This document shows, one piece after another, positions 53,569 through 63,808 of a DNA stretch of 64,000 bases (the stretch's first letter is position 1; each line of letters begins with the position of its first letter). Source of the DNA: Myxococcales bacterium (GTDB lineage Bacteria > Myxococcota_A > UBA9042); NCBI GenBank assembly GCA_009692425.1, contig SHZF01000011.1:38533-102532 (forward strand). Reading direction: 5' to 3'. Under the pieces are notes generated by a model, which saw only the letters and a program-made list of their open reading frames with translations, was not told the origin of the DNA and ran no database searches. The position numbers were made by a program, and so were the translations under genes.

Positions 53569-53684
53569 GGCGGGCTCCGGAGATCGGCGCAGGGCGGCGC
53601 AATCGCCCGGCGAGCATTGCACGCGGGTCGCGCATGCGTCAAAACGTGGACCTTGGCCGCGGGCTGAGGACGATGGGGGCGCGC

Positions 53685-55229
53685 ATGGTTCGGCACGGCA
53701 AAGGCTCTACGGGTCAGTTTTCAGCGTTCACGGGCCCGTTTGCTGGGTTTGCAGGCCAGCGGACGGTTTGGACGGGCCCGTGCCGAGCGGCTTTCAGCCT
53801 TGCGATCGCCGTGCTGGCCGCCGCAGGGTCGGCGCGCGCCGGCGGCTTCGAGGTGCCGGACAACGGGGCCCGTGCGCTCGGGCGCGGCGCGGCCTTCACG
53901 GCACGGGCCGACGACGGCACGGCTCTCGAGCACAATCCGGGCGCCTTCCTGCGCCAACGCGGCCACCGGCTGACGCTGTCGCACAACACCGTGCACGCGC
54001 CGATGTCGTTCACCCGGACGAAGACAGGGCTGCCGAATGATCCCGAGGATTTACAAGGACGCGACCCGCTGGCCACCGTCGAGAACGAGACGCCATGGTT
54101 CTTCCTGGGCGGCTTTCTCGCGGCGTCGAGCGACTTCGGCCTAGAGAACTGGCGCTTTGCCGCCGGCGTGTACGGACCGAGCGGGAGCGGCCACCAAGAA
54201 TGGCCCATATTCGGCGGCCAGCGCTACATGCTGACGGGCATCGACGTGTTGCTCGTGTACTACAGCGCCGCGATCGCGTACGGCCGTGCTGACCAGTGGG
54301 GCGTCGGTGCCACGCTGCAACTGGCCCACCAGCCGAAGACGAAGCTGAGCCTCGCGGTCGACGGCACGCCCGGGGGCGCGCTGAGCCCGTACTACTCGGG
54401 CCGCGACATTGAATCGACGATCGACCTCGCGGCGCCGCCCGTGCCAACCGCGGTGCTCGGCGCGTGGTGGCGACCGGTGCCGTGGCTCGAACTCGGCGCG
54501 TCCGGCCGGCCCACGCCCGTCGAGTTGAACGCGACGGGCCACATCACGCTCACCAACATGCCGCCGCTCAACGGCAAGATCGTCGCCAGCAAGTTTATCG
54601 CCCAGCAACTCGCGATCACCAACGAGTCGGCGGCGTTGACGTTGACTCTGCCCCCCTACGCGCGGGCCGGCGTGCGCTACCGGAGCCTGGAAGGCGACGT
54701 GGAGCGCTTCGACGTCGAGGTTGACGTGGTGTGGGAGGGGTGGTCGGTCATCGACAAGTACAACGTCCTGCTGACGGGCGACATCCAGCTGTTTTCGAAG
54801 GCCGCCGCGCCGCCGGTCGTGATCGAGAAGCGCTGGAAGGACACGCTGTCCGTCCGGCTCGGCGGCACCTACGACCTCGCGCCCACGCCCGTGCAATTGT
54901 CGGCCGGCGCCTACTACGAGACCGGCGCCGTGCCCAACGACTACACCCACCTCGATTTTCCGTCGTTCGACCGTGTCGGCACGGGCGCGGGCGTCTCGAC
55001 GAAGGTGGGGAGCGTCGAGTTGGCTGCCAGCTACCTGCACGTGTTCCAGTCGGACCGCACCGTCAGCGAGCAGTACGGCCGCGTCTACCAGCAGCGGCCG
55101 GTCGCGCCGTGCCCAGGGCCGCAATGCAAGGGAGACGACGGCACGCAGTACGATGGCGTCCCAGCCAATGCGGGCACCTACACGACGGCATTCAACATCA
55201 TCGGGGTGAGCGCAAGCGTGGGGTTCTGA
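53685..55229 (+). CDS. OmpP1/FadL-family outer-membrane transport protein
   Basis: 514 aa. A long basic N-region and hydrophobic core precede the cleavage site GSARA. The mature protein begins GGFEVPDNGARALGRGAAFT, then ARADDGTALEHNPGAFL, the hallmark of FadL-type porins for long-chain fatty acids or aromatic compounds. Barrel strands continue to the terminal IIGVSASVGF. ATG 53685 has GGGGG at suitable spacing; an in-frame ATG at 53673 is an alternative. Two cysteines (PCPGPQCKGDD) in a late loop may form a disulfide. Confidence 0.92.
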   Translation: MVRHGKGSTGQFSAFTGPFAGFAGQRTVWTGPCRAAFSLAIAVLAAAGSARAGGFEVPDNGARALGRGAAFTARADDGTALEHNPGAFLRQRGHRLTLSHNTVHAPMSFTRTKTGLPNDPEDLQGRDPLATVENETPWFFLGGFLAASSDFGLENWRFAAGVYGPSGSGHQEWPIFGGQRYMLTGIDVLLVYYSAAIAYGRADQWGVGATLQLAHQPKTKLSLAVDGTPGGALSPYYSGRDIESTIDLAAPPVPTAVLGAWWRPVPWLELGASGRPTPVELNATGHITLTNMPPLNGKIVASKFIAQQLAITNESAALTLTLPPYARAGVRYRSLEGDVERFDVEVDVVWEGWSVIDKYNVLLTGDIQLFSKAAAPPVVIEKRWKDTLSVRLGGTYDLAPTPVQLSAGAYYETGAVPNDYTHLDFPSFDRVGTGAGVSTKVGSVELAASYLHVFQSDRTVSEQYGRVYQQRPVAPCPGPQCKGDDGTQYDGVPANAGTYTTAFNIIGVSASVGF

Positions 55230-55260
55230 TCGCGAGAAGGCGCGGGCGAATTCGGGCGAA

Positions 55261-55344
55261 GTTCACGAGCCTTCCGCCGCAGTTCACGAGCCTTCCGCCG
55301 CAGTTCACGAGCCTTCTGCCGCAGTTCACGAGCCTTCTGCGTAG
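55261..55344 (-). repeat. 21-bp tandem repeat, 4 copies, containing the stop of the small Cys protein
   Basis: Four near-identical 21-bp units (GTTCACGAGCCTTCYGCCGCA in plus-strand reading) run from 55261 to 55344. The copy nearest the gene contains its last codons and TGA. The other three copies repeat the same segment downstream, so the array looks like duplications of the gene's 3' end. Confidence 0.95.
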
Positions 55345-55541
55345 GCCACGCGGTTCGCGCACCCCTGCGGACACCGATAGCACGCGCTCTTGCGCGACCC
55401 GAACGCGTTGGCCTCAAGGTAGTCTTCGAGGCACCGCTCGATCGTCAGGCGCTTGCGCCGGGGCCGACAGTAGAACTCGTCGGCCAAGGTAAGCCGGTCC
55501 TGGCGCTGGCGGCGGATGTGTTGGAGCTCTGCAAGCGTCAT
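55326..55541 (-). CDS. Small Cys-rich (zinc-ribbon-like) hypothetical protein
   Basis: 71 aa, hydrophilic. Cysteines in YCRPRRKRLTIERCLEDYL and the closer set SACYRCPQGCANR could bind a metal. The first half (LAELQHIRRQRQDRLTLADE) looks helical. Start ATG 55541. No family recognised, but composition, codon pattern and cysteine spacing look like a real gene rather than chance. It is divergent from the Rrf2 regulator, with two inverted repeats between them, and ends inside a 21-bp repeat array. Confidence 0.6.
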   Translation of the reverse strand: MTLAELQHIRRQRQDRLTLADEFYCRPRRKRLTIERCLEDYLEANAFGSRKSACYRCPQGCANRVAYAEGS

Positions 55542-55575
55542 GGCGTGAGTCGGGCGCGAACGTGCCGGTTGCGGA

Positions 55576-55610
55576 CGCCCGCTGCGGGCGGGCCGGTTTC
55601 CAGAAACCGG
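55576..55610. promoter_or_regulatory. Two adjacent inverted repeats (possible operator)
   Basis: CGCCCG-CTG-CGGGCG (55576-55590) is followed by CCGGTTT-CCAG-AAACCGG (55593-55610). They lie in the 288-base space between the divergent small Cys gene and the Rrf2 regulator. No T-run follows, so a terminator is unlikely; an operator or 5'-leader structure is possible. The rest of the gap shows nothing else I can assign. Confidence 0.4.
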
Positions 55611-55829
55611 ACCTTGCTGGTCCTATTCCAACTGTATCCTGCGACGAAGGGCGTCGTCAAGCCGAGCGGCTCCCTCCGCCGCAATCTCGCCGGCGCCGCG
55701 CTGCCTGTCCGGGAAGGTGGCAGTGTGCCCATTCCGCTGCGTTCGGCTTGCGTCGCGCGCGCTCTGGCACTAGCGTAGGAGTTTGAAGTCCAGCCGTTGG
55801 CGGCTTTGTTTTCGGGCGGGTGCGATTCG

Positions 55830-56417
55830 ATGTTCAAGGTCAGCCGGAAGTCTGAGTACGCGCTGATCGCCGTCCAGCACATGAGCCGGCTCCCGGCCGA
55901 CGCCGTGGTCTCCGTTGCCGAACTCGCGGTGGCAGAGAACATTCCTCAAGACATCCTCGCGAAGGTGCTGCAGGGCCTCAAGCGTGCCGGCGTGCTCTCC
56001 GCGACGAAGGGCGCGGGCGGCGGCTACCGATTGTCGCGTCCGGTCCACGAGATGCGCTTTCTCGACGTGGTGCGGCCATTCGAGGAACAAATCGCCGTCG
56101 TGAGCTGCCACGGCCTGCCGTCGGTCGCGATCTGTGAGCGCACCGACGGCTGCGGCCTGCGCGACCCGATGGCCGTGCTCAACGCGTTCGTGGTGCGGCA
56201 GTTCGAGAGCCTGACGATGGAAGTGTTCTTGAACCCGCACGTCTTCCTGCGCGCGCCGGCCCGGCTGAGCGTGGGCCTGACACCCGAAGCGCGCAGCACC
56301 GCCGCGTCCGAGGCCCGCGCCGCCGCTGACGGAGCACGCACGGCCGCTGCCAACGTTCGTATGGCCGCTGGCGAGCCCCATCCCCCTGCGACGTCGCGCG
56401 CCGCAGCACCCACCTGA
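55830..56417 (+). CDS. Rrf2-family transcriptional regulator with Fe-S-type cysteines
   Basis: 195-aa DNA-binding protein. The N-terminal winged helix has the Rrf2 pattern (KVSRKSEYALIAVQHMSRLP, VAENIPQDILAKVLQGLKRA, TKGAGGGYRLSRP). Three cysteines, C93, C102 and C108, in SCHGLPSVAICERTDGC match the [2Fe-2S]/[4Fe-4S] ligand region of NsrR- and IscR-like members, so it may sense NO, oxygen or Fe-S status. The last ~40 residues are an Ala-rich tail not usual in the family. ATG 55830. Two inverted repeats upstream are candidate autoregulatory sites. Confidence 0.9.
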   Translation: MFKVSRKSEYALIAVQHMSRLPADAVVSVAELAVAENIPQDILAKVLQGLKRAGVLSATKGAGGGYRLSRPVHEMRFLDVVRPFEEQIAVVSCHGLPSVAICERTDGCGLRDPMAVLNAFVVRQFESLTMEVFLNPHVFLRAPARLSVGLTPEARSTAASEARAAADGARTAAANVRMAAGEPHPPATSRAAAPT

Positions 56418-56428
56418 CGTCGGTCGCC

Positions 56429-57151
56429 ATGGCCCTTGAACCCTTGCAGCGCCGCCTGGGCGGCCTCGACTGCCTCGTGGTGCCCGGCTCGCCCGAAGGC
56501 CTGATCGTGGTCATGTGCCACGGTTTCGGTGCCGATCACCGAGACCTGCTCCCCTTGGCGCAAGCCGTGCGCGCACCCACGGGGACGACGTGGCTCTTTC
56601 CGAACGCGCCGATCCAAGTGCCGATCGGCCCGGGAGCCATGGGGCGCGCATGGTTTCCCATCGATCTCATTGACCTGCAGGCGGCGATGCTGGCCGGCAC
56701 CCACCGCGACCTGTCGCTGAAGCGGCCGGGCGCGTTGGAGAGCGCGCGCACCATGCTGGCCGCCGCCATCGACGAGTTCCGTGCGCCGCTGCGCCGGGTG
56801 ATTTTCGGTGGCTTCAGCCAGGGCGCGATGCTTGCCACCAGCGTCACCCTGCACGCTGCGGAGTCCCCGGCCGGATTGGCGATCCTCTCCGGTACGCTGC
56901 TCGATCGGGAGACGTGGGCGCGCCTGGCTCCCGACCGCGCGGGCCTGCCGTTTTTCCAGTCGCACGGTGAGCAAGACCCCTTGCTGTCCGTCGAGGCCGC
57001 GCGCCGATTGCACGCACTGCTCAGCGGCGCCGGCTTGGTCGGCACGCTCCACACTTTTCGCGGGGCCCACGAGATTCCCGCGGCCATCGTGGCCCGCTGG
57101 GGTGACTGGCTGCACGGCCTACATGACGCGCGGCCGGGTCTGTTGCACTGA
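56429..57151 (+). CDS. Phospholipase/carboxylesterase-type alpha/beta hydrolase
   Basis: 240 aa soluble serine hydrolase. The oxyanion region VVMCHGFGADHRDL, the nucleophile elbow GGFSQGAMLAT, the acid in SHGEQDPLLSVE, and the catalytic His in RGAHEIPAAIV identify the carboxylesterase/phospholipase family (YpfH/LYPLA-like). It would cleave short acyl esters or thioesters. It begins 11 bases after the Rrf2 regulator on the same strand and may be co-transcribed. It is convergent with the SH3 gene. Confidence 0.92.
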   Translation: MALEPLQRRLGGLDCLVVPGSPEGLIVVMCHGFGADHRDLLPLAQAVRAPTGTTWLFPNAPIQVPIGPGAMGRAWFPIDLIDLQAAMLAGTHRDLSLKRPGALESARTMLAAAIDEFRAPLRRVIFGGFSQGAMLATSVTLHAAESPAGLAILSGTLLDRETWARLAPDRAGLPFFQSHGEQDPLLSVEAARRLHALLSGAGLVGTLHTFRGAHEIPAAIVARWGDWLHGLHDARPGLLH

Positions 57152-57157
57152 CGGCGT

Positions 57158-58246
57158 TCAGCGCGGCCGCAGCCAGCGTGCGTGGACGAACCCGCGCGCT
57201 CCCCCCTGCGGCGCACCGACGACCTCCACTTCGCTCCAACGGCCCTCGGTGCCAATCATCCGAACGCGTGTGCCGTCGGGCAGTTGCGCTACGAGGTCGG
57301 CGGCGGCATCGGGCCCTGTCCGCAAGGCGAGCCACGGCGCGCTCTCGTCAGCTACCGTCCCGGCAACCTCGTGGGTCCAGGCGGCGAGCGGATGCGCTGA
57401 TGCGGCAGAATGACGCGGAGGCGAAAAGACGGGCGGAACGGTGGGGTCGCGCGGAGCGCTCGGCTCAGGCCTGGCGCTCGGCTCAGGCGCTTCGATTCGC
57501 TCGGCCGCAGCACTCGGCTCGGGCGCGGCGGTCGGCTCGGGCGCGGCGGTCGGCTCGCGTGCAACACTCGGCCTCACCGGTTCGACGGGCTGGGCCAGGC
57601 TCCCGTCCGAGTGTGCCGCAACCCGCGCAGACGGCGGCGCCGCAGGCACGATGGGCGCAAGTGCCGCAAACAGGACGGCTCCCAGCGTCAATCCGACGAG
57701 TACGCCGATGCCTGCGTACAAACCAGGTGATGGGCCACTTCGCCCCGGCAACACTTCCACGGCGGACGAGATGCGGTGCGATCGGCGCGGCAGATCGACG
57801 CGCTCGGTCGACGGCGCGCGCGGCAGATCGACGCGCTCGGTCGACGGCGCGCGCGGCGACGGGGCGGGCGGCGGAAACTTTGGCGCGGTTGCCGCCGGCA
57901 TCAGAGAGACCGGAGTCACACTCGCCGGCATCCGGGTCGTGGGCAGGATCGAGGGCCGCACGATGACGCTCGGCCGCAGCGGTGCGCCGTCGTCCCCTGC
58001 CCCGTCGCCGTGCGATGCGCGCAGCGCCATCACTTCTGCCGACGCCGCATCGAAAATTTCGCCCAATTCGGGTGCTGTCGTCCGTTCCGCGCGGTGCCGT
58101 CCTGCGACGACCGCCTGATCGGCCGCCGCCGCGTGCAACGCCGCTGCGGTGTCGGGCAACTCGAGGTCCGTCTCGCGCTCGGTGCGCCCGGGCCGTTTGC
58201 CCGGCTCTTCCGCCTCAACCGGTTCGTCGTTGGCCCCGTCCGTCAT
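57158..58246 (-). CDS. Single-span membrane protein with C-terminal SH3-like domain
   Basis: 362 aa. The N-terminal 170 residues are acidic/proline-rich and cytoplasmic in character. One transmembrane segment (GLYAGIGVLVGLTLGAVLFA) follows, then a Pro/Ala/Glu linker with repeated EPTAAPEPS phrases. The final 65 residues form a bacterial SH3 domain (PWLALRTGPDAAADLVAQLP, GRWSEVEVVGAPQGGARGFV, HARWLRP), usually a peptidoglycan or peptide binder. A duplicated 33-bp unit (57789 and 57822) encodes PRAPSTERVDL twice. Function unknown; probably links the envelope with a cytoplasmic partner. Confidence 0.8.
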   Translation of the reverse strand: MTDGANDEPVEAEEPGKRPGRTERETDLELPDTAAALHAAAADQAVVAGRHRAERTTAPELGEIFDAASAEVMALRASHGDGAGDDGAPLRPSVIVRPSILPTTRMPASVTPVSLMPAATAPKFPPPAPSPRAPSTERVDLPRAPSTERVDLPRRSHRISSAVEVLPGRSGPSPGLYAGIGVLVGLTLGAVLFAALAPIVPAAPPSARVAAHSDGSLAQPVEPVRPSVAREPTAAPEPTAAPEPSAAAERIEAPEPSARPEPSAPRDPTVPPVFSPPRHSAASAHPLAAWTHEVAGTVADESAPWLALRTGPDAAADLVAQLPDGTRVRMIGTEGRWSEVEVVGAPQGGARGFVHARWLRPR

Positions 58247-58298
58247 GATCGTAGCGCACCCCTGCGTACCGTCTTGCGCCGGCTGCCAGATGGCAAGG

Positions 58299-58685
58299 TC
58301 AATCCACCACGGCGATGCCGTCGATTTCCACCGCGACGTCGCGCGGCAATCGCTTGACCTCGACGGTGGCCCTCGCCGGAAACGGCGGCGTCAGGTACGA
58401 CGCATAGACGCCATTCACTGCGGCAAAATCATTGAGATCACGCAAGAACACCGTCGTCTTCACCAGGTTGTCGAGGCTGCCGCCCGCGGCCTCGAGAACG
58501 GCGCGCAGGTTGCGCATCACCTGGTGGGCCTGGGCCTGCACATCTCCCTCGACTACCGCACCGGTCGCGGGGTCGAGCGGAATCTGGCCCGACAGGAACA
58601 AAAATCGCCCGGCCGTCGCCGCGATCGCCTGGCTGTACGGGCCAATCGCAGCGGGTGCCGTAGGGGACTGGATCGCCGTCTTCAT
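58299..58685 (-). CDS. ridA: RidA family reactive intermediate/imine deaminase
   Basis: 128 aa, the normal family length. RidA hydrolyses reactive enamine/imine intermediates released by PLP enzymes. Seen are APAAIGPYSQAIAATAGRFL, LSGQIPLDPATGAVVEGDVQ, QVMRNLRAVLEAAGGSL, and the active-site Arg and Glu region PFPARATVEVKRLPRDVAVE. ATG 58685 has GAGG upstream. It follows the 141-aa hypothetical on the same strand; the two may share a transcript with groEL. Confidence 0.95.
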   Translation of the reverse strand: MKTAIQSPTAPAAIGPYSQAIAATAGRFLFLSGQIPLDPATGAVVEGDVQAQAHQVMRNLRAVLEAAGGSLDNLVKTTVFLRDLNDFAAVNGVYASYLTPPFPARATVEVKRLPRDVAVEIDGIAVVD

Positions 58686-58707
58686 GGACACCTCACCAAG
58701 CTGCCGG

Positions 58708-59133
58708 TCACACAGGCTCATTGTCGCCGTCGGTGCGGTGGCTCAGTTCCGCCAGCCGCTCCTGCCGGCGTTGCTCAGCCCGCTCGCCCACATCGCCCAG
58801 CGGGCGATCGTAGTCGATGGAATGGTGAAAGCGCTCAGCATGGCGCTGGGGCCGCGCCTGCTGGAGTGCCGCCCACGCCCGCGTCACCACGTCGTGTACC
58901 GTGCCCGCAGCGGCAAACTGCGCCTCGGCACTCCACCAAGCCAGATCGAACGGCACCTGCCCAACGGACTCGGCGTCGAGCCCCGCCTGCTGCAGCCATT
59001 GCTGCAACTGACCGGACCCGACGCCGAGTTCTCGCGCACACTGATCTAGGTTGCGAAACCGGTATGCTCCCGATCGATCCACGCCCAGGTGGTACAGGGC
59101 GAAAAGATCGACGTCAGCGGGGCGTGTCGACAC
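58708..59133 (-). CDS. Hypothetical protein downstream of groEL
   Basis: 141 aa, cytoplasmic. The first half contains LFALYHLGVDRSGAYRFRNL followed by DQCARELGVGSGQLQQWLQQ, which resembles a helix-turn-helix-like segment. The second half is charged, with RAEQRRQERLAELSHR near the end. GTG 59133 is 25 bases after the groEL stop. I do not recognise the family; the position suggests co-expression with the chaperonin. Confidence 0.65.
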   Translation of the reverse strand: MSTRPADVDLFALYHLGVDRSGAYRFRNLDQCARELGVGSGQLQQWLQQAGLDAESVGQVPFDLAWWSAEAQFAAAGTVHDVVTRAWAALQQARPQRHAERFHHSIDYDRPLGDVGERAEQRRQERLAELSHRTDGDNEPV

Positions 59134-59158
59134 CGGCGGGCACCGTGATCCGACTGGG

Positions 59159-61178
<2,020 letters not shown>

Positions 61179-61357
61179 GGTTCCCTCATGTGCGGGCGGA
61201 GCGGGCCGCGCGCGTTCGTAGGCGTACGTGGCAGGACGGGCCGGTGTGCCCGGGCTGGCCCCTGCCGCAGCAGGTGCCGGAGCGGACCCAGCGGCGGGCA
61301 GCACGAAAGGACACGCGGGCCGCCTGTCAAGGGTAAGAGGTCCTCCAGCGGCCCGTC

Positions 61358-62374
61358 TCAATTTGCCGTACGGTCTGCCTGGAGGTCGATCGCGCCGAAC
61401 TGGAGCAACACCCAGGCGTACCGCGTCGCGTGGCCGGCGAGGATGATCACGCTGCAGGAGACCAACGTGCCCATGTCGTTGCCCGTGGTCAGGTTCGCGA
61501 GCAAGACGAGCCCCGGCAACAAGAGGCCGCCCATGAGCGCAATCGTGGCGATCAGGTAGCCGCGCTCGAGGACGGGCACCCGCAAGCCTGCAGCGCGCAC
61601 GACGGACAGGCGCCGGCGCGCGCCGGCCACCAGCCAGGTGGCCCACAGGGCGACGTGGCCGCACAACACGACCGCCGCGCTGCGCAAGGCCACGCCAAAA
61701 TTGCCGCCGAGCGCATCGGCGGAGGCGCCGATCAACAAGAGCAGGCCGATGCCACCCAGCAATGCGTGACCCGAAGCCTGGAAAATCTGCCCGAGGGGCA
61801 TCGGCACGGCCCGGTCCCAGGCACCGAGCGTGCGCAGGCACAACAAGGCCAGCGTCGGCACGCCCGCGAGCACCACGGCTGCGGCCAGCACGGCGAGTCC
61901 GGGGCCATACGCGAAGAGGAGGTCGCCGGCGGCGTAGCGCGAGCCGAATGTCGATTCGTGTGCGCTTAACAGCAGCAGGGAAACCCACGCACCGGCGGCG
62001 AGAGCGACCGCAAAGCCGGCGAAGGTCTGGAACGACACGGGCGGCCTCACGCCACCCAGGCCTTCTGGGTGGGGATGCGTCGCGGTCGGTCCTTCGCTCA
62101 GGGGCCGCGTGGCGCCGGGCCTTTCGCTTCGGCGGCGGGTGGCGCCGAAGTCCAGCAGGCGGCCGAATGCCGCGACCGCGATGCCCGCCGTGACGAGGCC
62201 CGCGCCCGACGCGACCGCCGGGCGCACCAGGGGACTCGCATCGACGCCCCGCAACACGGCGACGAGGGCGGCGCAGCCGAGCGTGGCGGTGCCGAGGCCG
62301 ACCAAGCTCCATTCGCTGGCGACAAGGCCGGCGCGGGCGTGCAGTTCGTCAGGTCCTCCACGCACTGGCAGCAT
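61358..62374 (-). CDS. Polytopic membrane protein, possibly NrfD/PsrC-like
   Basis: 338 aa with about eight hydrophobic segments, including FAGFAVALAAGAWVSLLLL, LAVLAAAVVLAGVPTLALL, GHALLGGIGLLLLIGAS, and MGGLLLPGLVLLANLTTG. The last part (IILAGHATRYAWVLLQFGAI) faintly recalls the quinone-interacting NrfD family, but no redox partner gene is nearby and I am not sure. The start at ATG 62374 lacks a Shine-Dalgarno site. A 53-aa membrane protein ends 38 bases upstream. Confidence 0.7.
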   Translation of the reverse strand: MLPVRGGPDELHARAGLVASEWSLVGLGTATLGCAALVAVLRGVDASPLVRPAVASGAGLVTAGIAVAAFGRLLDFGATRRRSERPGATRPLSEGPTATHPHPEGLGGVRPPVSFQTFAGFAVALAAGAWVSLLLLSAHESTFGSRYAAGDLLFAYGPGLAVLAAAVVLAGVPTLALLCLRTLGAWDRAVPMPLGQIFQASGHALLGGIGLLLLIGASADALGGNFGVALRSAAVVLCGHVALWATWLVAGARRRLSVVRAAGLRVPVLERGYLIATIALMGGLLLPGLVLLANLTTGNDMGTLVSCSVIILAGHATRYAWVLLQFGAIDLQADRTAN

Positions 62375-62412
62375 CCTAATCGTGCCGCGGCGGGCACCCA
62401 GGCCGCGATGTC

Positions 62413-62574
62413 CTATCGCGCCGCGGCGAGCACCCAAGCCACCAAACAAGCCTGCATGACCACGACGGCGGCGGCGATGACGACGGGGCGCACTCCGCGG
62501 CGGCCATCGAGCGCGACGGGCGGGCTCCGGCGCGGCGCCGCGATCCAGGCTCCAAAGACACGCAGCAACCGCAT
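62413..62574 (-). CDS. 53-aa small membrane protein
   Basis: Starts at ATG 62574 with GGGAG six bases upstream and stops at a TAG (62415-62413). It reads MRLLRVFGAWIAAPRRSPP in a basic N-region, then one membrane span VVIAAAVVVMQACLVAWVLA ending AAR. Positive-inside charge and a strong ribosome site support it. It is placed just before the polytopic membrane protein and may be its small partner. Confidence 0.6.
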   Translation of the reverse strand: MRLLRVFGAWIAAPRRSPPVALDGRRGVRPVVIAAAVVVMQACLVAWVLAAAR

Positions 62575-62666
62575 CAGCGACTCCCGCCATGGAGCTTGGC
62601 ACGCAGGGCCGAACAGCGCAAAGTGGGTGCCGCGCGGTCAGGCTTGTGCACCGCTCCGAGCGTCCC

Positions 62667-63740
62667 ATGGCGAGAATCGACCTGCGACCCGACCGGCGTT
62701 CGCGGCGGCGTGCGGTCCAAGCGATCGCCGGCCTGCTGGCCAGCCTCGCGACCGGCAGTACGGTCGCGGCCACCCCGCCTGCCCCAGCGCTTGGCGTGTG
62801 GACCTGCGTGGCGGCGCCGGGCGAAGTGGTGACCGTGGTGCCGGGGTGTTCCTATGGTCTGCCGGAGATCGTGGGCGATCGCCTCGCAATCCCGAAGGCT
62901 TGCCGGTTTGACGTGGGCGGCAGGCTCGTCGATCGGCACACGGTCGAGATCCGCCACGCCTACACCGGCAAGCGGATCGGGCAGGCCGCGCTGCCCCATC
63001 GCGTGGCGACGCCTGAGAGTGAGCCACTTGGCGTCGGCAAGCTGCTGCCGGGGGTGCCGTTGCTGCTGGCCCACGCGGGTGGCTTGGCCGCAGTGGATGT
63101 GTTCGCCCAGGTCGCTGAGCCCGCATTCGAGACGGGGGGCCGCCTCGTGGGCGTCGCCCGCAGCGGCGATCGGCTCGTGCTCGTCGAACTGGCGAGTGCC
63201 GCCACGGCAACGGCTGCACGCCTCGACGTGGCGCTGCTCGACCTCGAAGCGGGCCTGCTGGTGGCAGAAGGTGCCTTGCGGGCGCCGGGCGTGGTTGCGG
63301 ATGTAGCCCTCGAGGGCAACGGCCGGGCGGTGCGCATCGGGCTTGCCCATGCCGGTGAGCGCCTAGTCGCCACGCTCACGGCGCAGCCGGGCAAGGGCGA
63401 CACGGCAGGCACGTTCGATTTCCGGCTAACCAAGTCGGCTCCCTCGGTCGCGGCGCCCACACTGCCGGGCGGCTGCGCCGTGGCGACATCTCAGGGTGGC
63501 CCGCTGGCTCCCGCTGCCGTCGATGGGAGCGGCACACTGGGCGTGGGCCCGGCGCTGGTCGGCAGCAACATGGCCGGCGGCAGCAGCCCGGCGACGGCTT
63601 GGGCGAACTGGCGCGGACCGGAGGAGTGCGGCGTGATTGTTGGACCGCTCACCGGCCCTTCGGTCTGGGCGTGGATGCGCACAGTCCCGGGCAAGCCGTA
63701 CGTGCTGCGCCGGCTGGCTTGCTCGCCGCCCGACCCTTGA
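62667..63740 (+). CDS. Exported hypothetical protein
   Basis: 357 aa. ATG 62667 gives a basic start (RIDLRPDRRSRRRAVQAIAG, with an RR pair) and a hydrophobic core ending STVAA. The mature part is beta-rich with scattered cysteines (GVWTCVAAPGEVVTVVPGCS, PGGCAVATS, RRLACSPPDP). No family recognised; it has no lipobox. It is divergent from the membrane-protein genes. Confidence 0.7.
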   Translation: MARIDLRPDRRSRRRAVQAIAGLLASLATGSTVAATPPAPALGVWTCVAAPGEVVTVVPGCSYGLPEIVGDRLAIPKACRFDVGGRLVDRHTVEIRHAYTGKRIGQAALPHRVATPESEPLGVGKLLPGVPLLLAHAGGLAAVDVFAQVAEPAFETGGRLVGVARSGDRLVLVELASAATATAARLDVALLDLEAGLLVAEGALRAPGVVADVALEGNGRAVRIGLAHAGERLVATLTAQPGKGDTAGTFDFRLTKSAPSVAAPTLPGGCAVATSQGGPLAPAAVDGSGTLGVGPALVGSNMAGGSSPATAWANWRGPEECGVIVGPLTGPSVWAWMRTVPGKPYVLRRLACSPPDP

Positions 63741-63808
63741 CGCAATCCCGTCGGTCACGGAAGCGTCAACATCAGGCCCGGACGAAACTACGCATACGTT
63801 TGAAGCAC

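Noticed and set aside
55178..55417. 79-aa minus-strand ORF with KARELRR repeats
   Set aside because: It reads the 21-bp array in another frame and overlaps the more convincing Cys protein.
61179..61357. CIRCE heat-shock operator upstream of groES
   Set aside because: No TTAGCACTC-type inverted repeat found.
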